Source: Acetitomaculum ruminis DSM 5522 (GTDB lineage: Bacteria > Bacillota > Clostridia > Lachnospirales > Lachnospiraceae). From it: a stretch of 64,000 nt of DNA. A program made the position numbers and the translations under genes. This document shows, piece after piece, positions 54,965-63,429 of this stretch; position 1 is the stretch's first letter; each line of letters begins with the position of its first letter. The stretch is taken from NCBI RefSeq assembly GCF_900112085.1, contig NZ_FOJY01000013.1, positions 30,985 through 94,984 of the forward strand, written 5' to 3'. The notes under the pieces are model-generated. The model saw nothing but the letters and a program-made list of their open reading frames with translations, did not search any database and was not told the origin of the DNA.

Positions 54965-56257
54965 ATGAATACTACACCGGCAGCAGAAAGACTGCATATT
55001 GGCATTTTCGGAAAAAGAAATGCCGGAAAATCAACACTTATAAATGCAATGACAGACCAGGATCTTGCCATTGTATCAGATGTAAAGGGAACTACCACTG
55101 ACCCTGTTATTAAATCAATGGAGCTTTTACCCTTAGGTCCTGTTGTCATCATCGATACTCCGGGTATAGATGATGAAGGAGAATTAGGAGCCCTAAGAGT
55201 CAAAAAAAGCTATCAGGTGCTTAACAAATGTGATATTGCTATTCTTGTGGTAAACAATAAAACCGGCCTTGAAGAGCCAGAAAACAAACTTATCAAAAAA
55301 TTTCTAGATAAAGAAATTCCATATCTTTTAGTATATAATTGCTTTGAATATGAAAAAGAGGAAACTCCCATAGTTCATTCAATAGATGGACGACTTCTTG
55401 ACATATCAAAGTCCTTACATGAAAAAATAGCAGCCTTAAATGAAAACCTGCCTGCTGACAAAAAGCCTCACACCATTTATGTTCAGGCACTTTTAAAGGA
55501 CTTTATCTACGAATTAAAAGAAAAGCTATCTAAGATAATTCCAAGTACAAAAAGCGAATTAAAAATAGTTGCGGACCTTATAAATCCATCGGATTTTGTG
55601 GTTTTAGTGGTTCCTATAGACAAGGCAGCTCCAAAGGGAAGACTTATCCTTCCACAGCAGCAAACCATTAGAGATATACTTGAAGCCGATGCCACAGCAG
55701 TGGTCTGTAAGGAATACGAACTTAGAGAAACCTTAGAATCCCTTGGTAAAAAGCCAAAAATAGTAATTACCGACTCTCAGGTATTTTCAAAAGTAAATGC
55801 CGATACTCCAAAAGACATTTTGCTTACTTCCTTTTCCATTCTTTTTGCAAGATACAAAGGAAATCTTGAAACAGTGGTAAAGGGGGTTACCGCCTTAGAA
55901 AACCTTAAAGACGGGGATAAAATTCTCATGGGGGAAGGCTGTACCCACCACAGACAATGTGATGACATTGGAACAGTAAAAATTCCCCGCTGGATTCTTA
56001 ACTATACCGGAAAAAATCTCCAGTTTGATTTCACCTCGGGAACCGGCTGGCCTGATGATTTAAGTGAATATAAAATGATAATTCACTGTGGCGGATGTAT
56101 GATAACAGAGCGTGAGATGAAATATCGAATGGCCTGTGCCAAAGATCAGAATATACCATTTACAAATTATGGAATAACCATTGCCTACATGCAAAACATT
56201 TTAAAAAGAAGCGTGGAAGCCTTTCCATTTATTTATGCGTGTCTTGATGAATATTAA
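54965..56257 (+). CDS. hydF: [FeFe] hydrogenase maturation GTPase HydF
   Basis: Scaffold that receives the diiron H-cluster precursor and passes it to HydA. 430 residues: GTPase domain (GKRNAGKSTLIN, DTPGIDD, LVYN, SDVKGTTTDP), a dimerisation region, and the C-terminal FeS domain with the conserved Cys and His in EGCTHHRQCDD and IIHCGGCMITERE. Followed 68 bp later by the aspartase-like gene. Confidence 0.95.
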   Translation: MNTTPAAERLHIGIFGKRNAGKSTLINAMTDQDLAIVSDVKGTTTDPVIKSMELLPLGPVVIIDTPGIDDEGELGALRVKKSYQVLNKCDIAILVVNNKTGLEEPENKLIKKFLDKEIPYLLVYNCFEYEKEETPIVHSIDGRLLDISKSLHEKIAALNENLPADKKPHTIYVQALLKDFIYELKEKLSKIIPSTKSELKIVADLINPSDFVVLVVPIDKAAPKGRLILPQQQTIRDILEADATAVVCKEYELRETLESLGKKPKIVITDSQVFSKVNADTPKDILLTSFSILFARYKGNLETVVKGVTALENLKDGDKILMGEGCTHHRQCDDIGTVKIPRWILNYTGKNLQFDFTSGTGWPDDLSEYKMIIHCGGCMITEREMKYRMACAKDQNIPFTNYGITIAYMQNILKRSVEAFPFIYACLDEY

Positions 56258-56325
56258 AAAAATGAAAGGAGTTTGTTTTTAATATCAACTTACCCAAAAG
56301 AGATATTAAGAACATTTATAAATAA

Positions 56326-57633
56326 ATGCTTTACCAGGATGAAACAAAAAAAGCTATGGAAAATTTTCCAATTGATGAAACTGTGGTTCATATAGAACTT
56401 ATTCACGCCATAGCCGAAATAAAAAAGGCTGCTTGTATAGCCCATAAAAAATTAAAAGAAATTGATGAAGAAAAAGCAGATGCCATAATATTTGCCTGCG
56501 ATGAAATAATAGCCGGGCATCATGATAAGGAATTTGTCACCAACCACCTTCAGGGGGGAGCAGGAACTTCTACAAACATGAATGTCAATGAAGTAATTAC
56601 TTCCATTGCCCTTAGCCATTTGGGACACCCTGTTTACGACCACGATTTTATTCATCCTTTAGATGATGTAAATAAATCCCAATCCACAAATGACATCTAT
56701 CCCACTGCCCTAAGGATAGCGGCTATCCGCCTTATAAGAAGCCTTAGTGAGGAATGTGCCAAGTTACAATCTGCTCTTCAAAGAAGAGAACACGAATCTT
56801 ATCATATTAAAAAACTTGGCCGTACAGAGCTTATGGATGCTGTGCCTGTCACAGTAGGTGAGGAATTTGGTTCCTATGCCCAAGCAATCGGCAGAGACCG
56901 CTGGAGAATTTATAAAGGCGAAGAAAGACTTAGATATATTAATTTAGGAGGAACTGCCGTAGGCACTTACAGTAATGCAGGGAAAAAATATATCTACCTT
57001 GTAAATGACATATTAAGAGACAGCACCGGAATCGGCCTTGCCCCAGCAGAATATCCCATGGATTTAACCCAGAATAATGATGTTTTCGTGGAGGTTTCGG
57101 GACTTCTTAAATCCCTTGCTACAAATCTTTTTAAAATTGCCAATGATATAAGATTTTTATCTTCCGGTCCTGCGGGAGGCTTTGGGGAAATCACCCTGGC
57201 CATACTCCAAAAGGGAAGCTCCATTATGCCTGGAAAAATAAATCCTGTCATTCCTGAAATGACCATGCAGGTTGCCATGAAGGTAATGGCCAATGATTAT
57301 GCAATCACCATGGCAGCTTCAAACGGAAATTTTGAGCTAAATTCCTTTATGCCCCTTATAGCCGACAGCCTGTTAGAGTCACTTAAAATACTTAATTCTA
57401 CAGTAAAAATCTTCAGGGAAAAATGCATAGTAAATCTTAGCTTTAATGAAGAACATTGCAAAAAAATCCTGGAAGAATCCACTGCCACTGCCACCTATCT
57501 TACACCTTTTTTAGGCTATGATAAGGTAAATGAGCTGGTTTTAAAATACAATGGGGATATGAAGGCAATAAAAAAAGATATTATAGATAATAATTTAATG
57601 GACAGACAAAAGCTAAATGAAATATTAAATTAG
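56326..57633 (+). CDS. Aspartase/fumarase-superfamily lyase, short N-terminus
   Basis: 435 residues. The superfamily signature GSSIMPGKINP, HDFIHPLDDVNKSQSTND and the TSTNMNVNEV stretch identify an aspartase-type enzyme (aspartate to fumarate plus ammonia). Full-length aspartases are ~465-470 residues; here the first ~20-30 residues before ALYxxxTxxAxENFP are missing: a TAA lies directly before the ATG, and the in-frame sequence upstream shows no lyase pattern. No good ribosome site precedes ATG 56326; the only AAAGGAG is 56 nt upstream. Placement behind hydF suggests a link to H-cluster assembly, where ammonia is used. The start is uncertain. Confidence 0.75.
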   Translation: MLYQDETKKAMENFPIDETVVHIELIHAIAEIKKAACIAHKKLKEIDEEKADAIIFACDEIIAGHHDKEFVTNHLQGGAGTSTNMNVNEVITSIALSHLGHPVYDHDFIHPLDDVNKSQSTNDIYPTALRIAAIRLIRSLSEECAKLQSALQRREHESYHIKKLGRTELMDAVPVTVGEEFGSYAQAIGRDRWRIYKGEERLRYINLGGTAVGTYSNAGKKYIYLVNDILRDSTGIGLAPAEYPMDLTQNNDVFVEVSGLLKSLATNLFKIANDIRFLSSGPAGGFGEITLAILQKGSSIMPGKINPVIPEMTMQVAMKVMANDYAITMAASNGNFELNSFMPLIADSLLESLKILNSTVKIFREKCIVNLSFNEEHCKKILEESTATATYLTPFLGYDKVNELVLKYNGDMKAIKKDIIDNNLMDRQKLNEILN

Positions 57634-57646
57634 AAATAATGGAAAG

Positions 57647-57682
57647 AATAAACCTCCAGTTCAAAAGAACCGGAGGTTTATT
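57647..57682 (+). terminator. Terminator after the aspartase-like gene
   Basis: Stem AATAAACCTCC / GGAGGTTTATT, extended by GTTC/GAAC, perfect over 15 pairs around an AAAA loop, with TT following. On the minus strand no gene faces it. Confidence 0.8.
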
Positions 57683-58299
57683 CATGCTTTTAACTTATTA
57701 ACTATTAATTTTCCCAGAATAGGAAATAGAACAATGTACCCCATAGGGGTATACGGTTATTATATATAAAAAAGTTGCAAAGTACAACCATTTTATGCTT
57801 TTTTAATATGTTCATTTTACATATACATTATTAAAATTATATTTATCAAAGCAACGATAATAACTGTATTCTTTAATCGCAATGCAAAAATTATAATTAA
57901 ATAACATATATTGTAAGAATGTTTCATTAAGTTTTTCGAACATTTTGTTCTTTTTCAGTTTACCATCAATTCACAATATTTGCAAGTAAATATTTAAAAC
58001 TTAAGATAAATTTAAGTTTTAAATCAATATATATATTACTATGCTACACTTTGTAGATGAAGTAACTTATAAGAAAACTTTTTCAATAATCCTATATTTA
58101 ATCGAAATTAGCTAAAGTTTCAAATAAAAAATCTCCGTCATAAATTTGTTTACTGATATAAAATTAAATCCTTATAGTTTGTAATATAGGTATTTTTTGG
58201 AATTAAGTCAGAGAATTCATATACTAACAACAAAAAATGCCGACATTAACTTTATGACATTAAAAATATACAAATTAAATTTAAAGATGGAAAATAATT
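57683..58299. other. AT-rich intergenic region, no gene seen
   Basis: About 617 bp without a supported ORF. It contains a small hairpin TACCCC-ATA-GGGGTA near 57737 and several A/T-tracts, but no recognised riboswitch, tRNA or promoter of clear quality. The ATG at 58300 has only a weak ribosome site. Confidence 0.6.
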
Positions 58300-59034
58300 A
58301 TGGCTGAATTAAACAATCAATATATTAAAAAGGAAATGGATATAAACAAAATAAAAGAGCTTTTAAAACTGGGGCTATTTGCTTCATTCCTGGCTTTTTC
58401 AGGAAATATGATTCTTGGCTGGGGACTAAAAGATGAAAGACTTACGGGAATTTTAAGGGAATTATCCCTTTATTCAAGGCTTTCAAATAGCAGGCTATTT
58501 GCAGGGGCTTTGCTTGGACTTTTGGGAATATTTATACAAGGACTTTCCTATGACGGAATTTACAGACTCATAGAATACAAATCAAAGGGACATGCAAAAA
58601 TATTTAAAAGCGGTGTCCTTGGTTACATAGGCTTTGGGGCATGCGGAGTTCATGTTTCTTTAACAGCTTTGGCTTATTCAAATAAATATATGCAAGAACA
58701 TGGCATAGCAGTTCAGACTGCTACCTCCTTTGCTGTCATTTATATTACCTTTTTCCTTTTGCCCTCTATTTTGATTTTTTTCCTGTCTGTAATAGTTTTA
58801 TCTGCTGCACAGATATCTGCCTTTATTAATGAATTTACTCCATATCCAAAATGGTGCAGCATTTTTTCTCTGCCTTTAGGAATGTTTATGGGGATCTTAT
58901 TCAGTCTTTTTGGAAATACTGAGTTTGCCAATGCACTATCCTCTGCCTTTTTAAGTATTGGTAATATTATTATGTTTGCCGGTTTACTACTTGCAATGCC
59001 AAGTACTGTTAATAATGAACCCTTGGCAATCTAA
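58300..59034 (+). CDS. Multi-pass membrane protein of unknown function (possibly DUF6796-like)
   Basis: 244 residues with about six or seven hydrophobic helices (LGLFASFLAFSGNMILGWG, LFAGALLGLLGIFIQGL, VLGYIGFGACGVHVSLTAL, FAVIYITFFLLPSILIFFL, SIFSLPLGMFMGILFSLF, IGNIIMFAGLLLAM). The family placement is a recollection and weak. No catalytic motif was seen. A single gene between long AT-rich gaps. Confidence 0.7.
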   Translation: MAELNNQYIKKEMDINKIKELLKLGLFASFLAFSGNMILGWGLKDERLTGILRELSLYSRLSNSRLFAGALLGLLGIFIQGLSYDGIYRLIEYKSKGHAKIFKSGVLGYIGFGACGVHVSLTALAYSNKYMQEHGIAVQTATSFAVIYITFFLLPSILIFFLSVIVLSAAQISAFINEFTPYPKWCSIFSLPLGMFMGILFSLFGNTEFANALSSAFLSIGNIIMFAGLLLAMPSTVNNEPLAI

Positions 59035-59516
59035 GTCTTTGCCTTAAGGGGAATGCCCTATTGTATATAAACTAACATTATATTTAAGAGTTTATTTCTA
59101 ATTTTTAAACAATTTTTTTAATAATTTTTTTGTCTGCTATGTTCTTTTTGCACATATGATGCTTAAAAATGTAATAATTTTTTTAGTATTTTCCACGTAT
59201 TTAAATTATAATATAAATAATATAATCATTCTTGTGAGTGTAGTTAATATTAATGAAAATTTTATTTACAAGAATTTACTTAACAAAAGCAAAAAAACAT
59301 ATCATAATAAACAAATCTTAAATTACTTAAGAATTTGAACGCAGTGTAAGCAATCCCCCGCTTAAAGCTTATGCTTTTGAAGCGGGGGATTGCTTACACT
59401 GCGTTCACAAAATACATTGCATAGTTATAATATTTATCAACAATTATCTAAAATTATAAAAACTGATTTTTGTATCTTATTTACAAAGCATATTTTATTA
59501 TAGGAGGATTTATTTA
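59035..59516 (+). other. AT-rich intergenic region carrying repeat copy F
   Basis: Apart from the palindromic repeat at 59336-59407 nothing is recognised. A 60-codon ORF at 59156-59338 is all I, N, L and K from AT-rich sequence and was not counted. A GGAGG lies 8 bases before the reductase ATG at 59517. Confidence 0.6.
59336..59407. repeat. All-palindromic derivative (F) of the dispersed repeat
   Basis: Two 28-nt arms (59336-59363 and 59380-59407, exact complements) begin TGAACGCAGTGTAAGC and end CCCCCGCTT. The 16-nt loop itself contains AAAGC-TTAT-GCTTT. It equals the right end of the full repeat joined to its own complement, without the left hairpin or the two small arms. TTACGC of the full copies is TTATGC here. 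Confidence 0.9.
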
Positions 59517-61511
59517 ATGGGAAGCAAATATTCACATGTATTTGACTCTATAAGAGTCAGGGGAGTAGATTTTAAAAATCGTCTGGAAATGGCACCGCCT
59601 TCTCCAAACCTTGCTGATAAAGATGGAAAAGTTACAGCTGAATTTGTTGAATTTTTCCGTTCTATGGCTAAAGGAGGTACTGCTATTATTGATGTTGGAA
59701 ACTGCGTTATTGATAAAAGCGAAGCCAGCGACGAAGAAAGACAACTAGACCTTGGAAATGACTCATGTATACTTCCACTTACGCGTTTTGTTGAAATGTG
59801 TAATGAATATGGTGCACTAGCTTCTTTGGAAATCAACCATAATGGTAAAGATTCCCAGTTTGAAAAAACCGGAAAACCGGCTTTTGCACCATCTGAAATC
59901 ATTGCTTCCGGAGAAAAAATGAGGGCTATGGCTGCTGGAAGAGAACCTATGAAAACAGTGGCTATGGACATACCAAAAATAAAAGAAACTGTCAAAAAAT
60001 TCGGAGATGCCGCTGAAAGATGTAAAAGAGCCGGATTTAAAATCTGCCTTATCCATGGTGGTCATGGAAATCTTATTTCACAATTTGCCAGCAAACTTTA
60101 TAATCATCGTACTGATGAATATGGCGGTTCTTTAGAAAACAGAGCCCGTTTTTGTATAGAAGTTTTAGATGAAGTCAGAAAAAGAGTCGGTGAGAATTTC
60201 GTTATAGAATTTAGAATCTCTGCTGATGAAATTCACCCTGACGGTATGCATTTTGAAGAAACTTTACAATTTATAGAACTTATCAAAGATAAAATAGATA
60301 TTTTACATGTTTCTGCCGGACTTCACGGAGAATTTGAATATATGAGAAACTGGTGGCAAAACTACATGATGGACCGCATGTATAATGTTCATTTTGCAGC
60401 AGATATTAAGAAAAAATTCCCGGATCTTTTAGTCTGTACCGTTGGTTCAATCTTAAATATTGAAATGGCAGAAGAAATAATTGCTTCAGGAAAAGCTGAT
60501 TTTGTGGCAATGTGCCGTCCTCTTTTAGCAGACCCTGAAATGCCTAGAAAATATGCCACAGGTCATGAAGATGATCACAGACCATGTATCAGATGTCAGT
60601 ATTGTGGCTTAAGACTTCTTATTCCAGGAGTTATAAACTGTTCCGTTAACCCGTATTTGGGAGATGAAATGCGTTATCCTGAAGGAGAACTTCCACTTGC
60701 CAAAGTTAAAAAACGCGTTGCTGTAATAGGTGGAGGTCCTGCCGGTATCCAGGCGATGCTTACCCTTTGTGACAGAGGCCATGATGTAACCCTTTATGAA
60801 GAAAAAGGATTTTTAGGGGGAAGCTTACACTATGCCGGAATCCCTTACTTTAAGCAGGATATCAGAGACTATCTAAAATATCTTAAATGTCAGGCTGCAA
60901 AAGCTCCTGCAAGAATATTATTAAATACAAAGGCAACAAAAGAGCTTTTAGAACTTGAAAACTATGATGCAATAATACTTGCAGTAGGTGCAAAACCTAT
61001 TATTCCTAATATTAAAGGTGTTGACAAGGCTCATGTTCATTGGGCTCCTTTAGCAGAAGCCGGTGAAGTGCCTGTAGGAGAAAAAATAGTTATAGTTGGA
61101 GCCGGTGCTGTAGGTATAGAAGCTGCCATAGACTTTAAAGAGGCTGGAAAAGATGTTGTGGTTGTAGAGATGGCTCCAGATCTTTCAGCATTTATGGCTG
61201 CATCAGGTGCTGCTGTTAAAGAGTTTATGGAGCTTATAGCTAAAGATGAAATTGCAATATCATACAATACAAAACTTACAGAAATTGCTGATGATTTTGT
61301 TAAATGTACAGATACAATTTCCGGCAAAGAAATAGAATTTAAAGCTGATACAGTTTTACTTGCCCTAGGAGTTAAATCCAACATAGAAATAGTGGATGAA
61401 CTTAGACATTGTGCTCCTGAAACAGAAGTATTTGTTGTAGGGGATGCTTACGAAACAGGAAATGTAGGTCCTGCAGTTAAATCTGCCTTTAAAGCCGCAG
61501 TTAATATCTAA
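59517..61511 (+). CDS. NADH:flavin oxidoreductase, Old-Yellow-Enzyme plus FAD/NAD domain
   Basis: 664 residues. The N-terminal ~370 residues are an OYE-type FMN barrel (FKNRLEMAPPSPN, GNCVIDKSEA, HNRTDEYGGSLENRARF). A [4Fe-4S] site follows in CIRCQYCGLRLLIPGVINC, then a FAD/NAD(P)-binding half with GGGPAGIQAM, AVGAKP and GAGAVGIEAA. This is the 2,4-dienoyl-CoA reductase/BaiCD/BaiH-like architecture, which reduces enoates, dienoyl-CoAs, bile acid or nitro-type substrates. The specific substrate is not visible. The N-terminal Tyr/His catalytic pattern was not analysed in depth. Confidence 0.9.
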   Translation: MGSKYSHVFDSIRVRGVDFKNRLEMAPPSPNLADKDGKVTAEFVEFFRSMAKGGTAIIDVGNCVIDKSEASDEERQLDLGNDSCILPLTRFVEMCNEYGALASLEINHNGKDSQFEKTGKPAFAPSEIIASGEKMRAMAAGREPMKTVAMDIPKIKETVKKFGDAAERCKRAGFKICLIHGGHGNLISQFASKLYNHRTDEYGGSLENRARFCIEVLDEVRKRVGENFVIEFRISADEIHPDGMHFEETLQFIELIKDKIDILHVSAGLHGEFEYMRNWWQNYMMDRMYNVHFAADIKKKFPDLLVCTVGSILNIEMAEEIIASGKADFVAMCRPLLADPEMPRKYATGHEDDHRPCIRCQYCGLRLLIPGVINCSVNPYLGDEMRYPEGELPLAKVKKRVAVIGGGPAGIQAMLTLCDRGHDVTLYEEKGFLGGSLHYAGIPYFKQDIRDYLKYLKCQAAKAPARILLNTKATKELLELENYDAIILAVGAKPIIPNIKGVDKAHVHWAPLAEAGEVPVGEKIVIVGAGAVGIEAAIDFKEAGKDVVVVEMAPDLSAFMAASGAAVKEFMELIAKDEIAISYNTKLTEIADDFVKCTDTISGKEIEFKADTVLLALGVKSNIEIVDELRHCAPETEVFVVGDAYETGNVGPAVKSAFKAAVNI

Positions 61512-61556
61512 AAGTTTTTAATATATATTCATTGCTTATCTCCTTGTGAAATCTTT

Positions 61557-61880
61557 TTATCGGGTTTTACAGGGAGATATTCCTTTATAATTAAGATGTT
61601 TTATCTCTGCCTTTTTAACTTCATAAACAGACCGAAAAATTTCTTTAATATTTCTATCGCATATAATAAAGTAATTTGTTATTTCTTTAATAGTAACTTT
61701 TTCATTTTTAGCTAAGGGATGATTTTTATTAAGAAATACATGAGCAGGTATTTTTAACAAAGGAAAAAACCTGTTTGCTCTTCTAACTCTCTAATGGCAA
61801 TAGAAATCGTCTGTCTTGATACAAATAAAACTTTTTCTCTCTGGTGTTAATTCTGTATTTTTTTGTATTTCCTAAATTAA
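61557..61880 (-). pseudogene. Decayed LysR-family regulator gene
   Basis: Read on the minus strand, a LysR HTH piece (TPERKVLFVSRQTISIAIRE then LEEQTGFF, about 61780-61880) is followed, in a -1 frame, by an effector-domain piece (LLKIPAHVFLNKNHPLAKNE ... VYEVKKA) that is almost identical to the intact LysR gene at 63411. The stretch between HTH and effector domain is deleted, the frame is broken and the 3' end is replaced after VKKA. A partial duplicate of that gene. Confidence 0.85.
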
Positions 61881-61942
61881 TATCAATATTGAATCATATT
61901 TTTTCATAAATCTATATAAGTTCATATATTTATATAAGTTAA

Positions 61943-61991
61943 GTAAAGTAAGTTTTTTTTAACATTAATGTTAAAAAAAAACTTACTTTAC
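61943..61991. repeat. Long near-perfect palindrome, first of two related copies
   Basis: Arms GTAAAGTAAG-T8-AACATT and AATGTT-A9-CTTACTTTAC meet without a loop. The flank that follows (to ~62030) recurs in degenerate form at 62643-62725, with AGTT-T6-GACATCAGTGT in place of the palindrome start. Confidence 0.85.
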
Positions 61992-62116
61992 TCATTTTCA
62001 GAATAATGCTAATCTATAAATACAAAAGAAATCTTGATTTCAAAAAATTAAGACAAGGAAAAGTATGATAAATACACTACAATGTATGCATTGTAATTTT
62101 TAAAAGGAGGAGTCTT

Positions 62117-62374
62117 ATGACAAAGAAAAGTATTGCAAATATTATAATTGGACTATTTATAATTTTTAGCCTTTTAGATTGCTATTTTGTTTTTTCTAAT
62201 ATATTACCGGTTTCTAATATCGCTAATTCTTTAAAATTATATGCTGTTATTACACCGTGTATTATTGAAGCAAATATTTTGCTAAGAAGCGAAGACAAAA
62301 AAATAAAAGCTATTTCTAGTGGGATAGTTTTATTTTTTTCCATTATATCGTTTTATTTAATTACGTGTTTATAA
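62117..62374 (+). CDS. Small membrane protein
   Basis: 85 residues, three hydrophobic segments (IANIIIGLFIIFSLLDCYFVF, LYAVITPCIIEANILL, ISSGIVLFFSIISFYLI) with short charged loops (RSEDKKIK). A strong AAAAGGAGGAG precedes the ATG by four bases, supporting a real gene. No family recognised. It is followed by a terminator. Confidence 0.65.
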   Translation: MTKKSIANIIIGLFIIFSLLDCYFVFSNILPVSNIANSLKLYAVITPCIIEANILLRSEDKKIKAISSGIVLFFSIISFYLITCL

Positions 62375-62388
62375 ATAATTACTTTTCC

Positions 62389-62427
62389 TGCTCCCATATC
62401 ATATATTTTTGATACGGGAGCAACTTT
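62389..62427 (+). terminator. Terminator after the small membrane protein gene
   Basis: Stem TGCTCCC-A-TATCA / TGATA-C-GGGAGCA with a short loop, followed by ACTTTT. Confidence 0.75.
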
Positions 62428-62467
62428 TATATTTTGTTTATAATAAGGGAAATTTAAAATTCCTATT

Positions 62468-62631
62468 AGTAAAGCGGACATTCTTAAATCCGCTTCGCTA
62501 CTTCCTCATGAACGCAGTGGCACTCTGTGCCACCTGTCAGAAGGGGCTTTAACCCCTTCTGACACTAGTAAGCTTATACCCCCGCTTAAAGCTTACGCTT
62601 TTGAAGCGGGGGATTGCTTACACTGCGTTCA
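62468..62631 (+). repeat. Dispersed structured repeat, full copy D
   Basis: Same modules as copies A-C; perfect outer stem GAACGCAGTG/CACTGCGTTC, perfect GTCAGAAGGGG arm, loop variant TCT in GTGGCAC-TCT-GTGCCAC. It is inserted immediately before the degenerate second copy of the palindrome region (62643-62725). Confidence 0.93.
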
Positions 62632-62893
62632 AAAAGTTTTATAGTTTTTTTTGACATCAGTGTAAAAAAAAAGTTACTTTGCTTATTTCAGAACTAATGG
62701 TAATCTAAATTTACAAAAACATTGTTTTCAGAAAACAAGAATATGTCCTGGTATAGTTAATTTGTAACAATACTGCCTAATTAGTTATTATATTCATTGG
62801 AATATTCAAACGATGGTCAGTTACTATCACTGAGGGATTTTGATACGCAATGTTTAAAAAAGAGAATCTGATAAAAAAAAGAGGTGACTATGA
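62632..62893 (+). other. Intergenic region with degenerate duplicate of 61951-62030
   Basis: Bases 62643-62725 align with 61951-62030 (the AACATTAATGTT palindrome became GACATCAGTGT). Nothing else is recognised before the AGAGGTGAC site ahead of ATG 62894. Confidence 0.6.
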
Positions 62894-63322
62894 ATGAAAG
62901 ATAAAAAGGTTTATAGAAGCAATATAGGCATAATGTATTTTATTGTTTCAGTTGTTATTTTAGGAATATTGATTAGTTCATTTTTATACGCACGAGGAGA
63001 TGAAAATACGGTTGTGATTTTTGTGACGTTTATAATTGCTACATTAGTATATTGTTTTGTACTGATATACCCTGCAATAAATACAAAGTATATTTTGGAA
63101 ACAGATAGATTAGTAATTAAATGTAGACTATATAAGAATGAAATTGCGTTCCGAAATATTATAGAAGTATATAAAAAGACATCATTAGGAAGATATCCAG
63201 CATTAAGCGAAAAAATGGTATTCATTAAGTATAAAAATCACGGTGTGACAAATCTAGTTGGGATTTCACCTAAAAATCGAGATGAATTTATTGATGAAAT
63301 TCAAAAAATAATCCCAAATTAA
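62894..63322 (+). CDS. PH-domain membrane protein (bPH_4-like)
   Basis: 142 residues. Two N-terminal helices (GIMYFIVSVVILGILISSFLY and VIFVTFIIATLVYCFVLIYP) are followed by a cytosolic PH-like domain: TKYILETDRLVIKCRLYKN, IAFRNIIEVYKKTSLGRYPA, LSEKMVFIKYKN and LVGISPKNRDEFIDEIQ. This is the PF06713-like bacterial PH fold, of unknown role. An AGAGGTG site lies before the ATG. Confidence 0.8.
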   Translation: MKDKKVYRSNIGIMYFIVSVVILGILISSFLYARGDENTVVIFVTFIIATLVYCFVLIYPAINTKYILETDRLVIKCRLYKNEIAFRNIIEVYKKTSLGRYPALSEKMVFIKYKNHGVTNLVGISPKNRDEFIDEIQKIIPN

Positions 63323-63399
63323 CCAAGAGATGAACATAATAATTTTATTAACATCTTCCTAGAGAATGATAGCTCTCACGAATTTTCGTCCAAATTTTT

Positions 63400-63429
63400 T
63401 AGTAAGGAATCTATATAAATTCCTTACTA
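63400..63429. terminator. Bidirectional terminator overlapping the LysR stop
   Basis: Perfect 11-bp stem TAGTAAGGAAT / ATTCCTTACTA with an 8-nt loop containing the LysR stop codon; T-rich on both strands (TTTTTT before, ATTTT after). Confidence 0.85.

Noticed and set aside
59156..59338. 60-codon plus-strand ORF
   Set aside because: Composition reflects AT-rich DNA (I, N, L, K), there is no ribosome site, and its end runs into repeat F.
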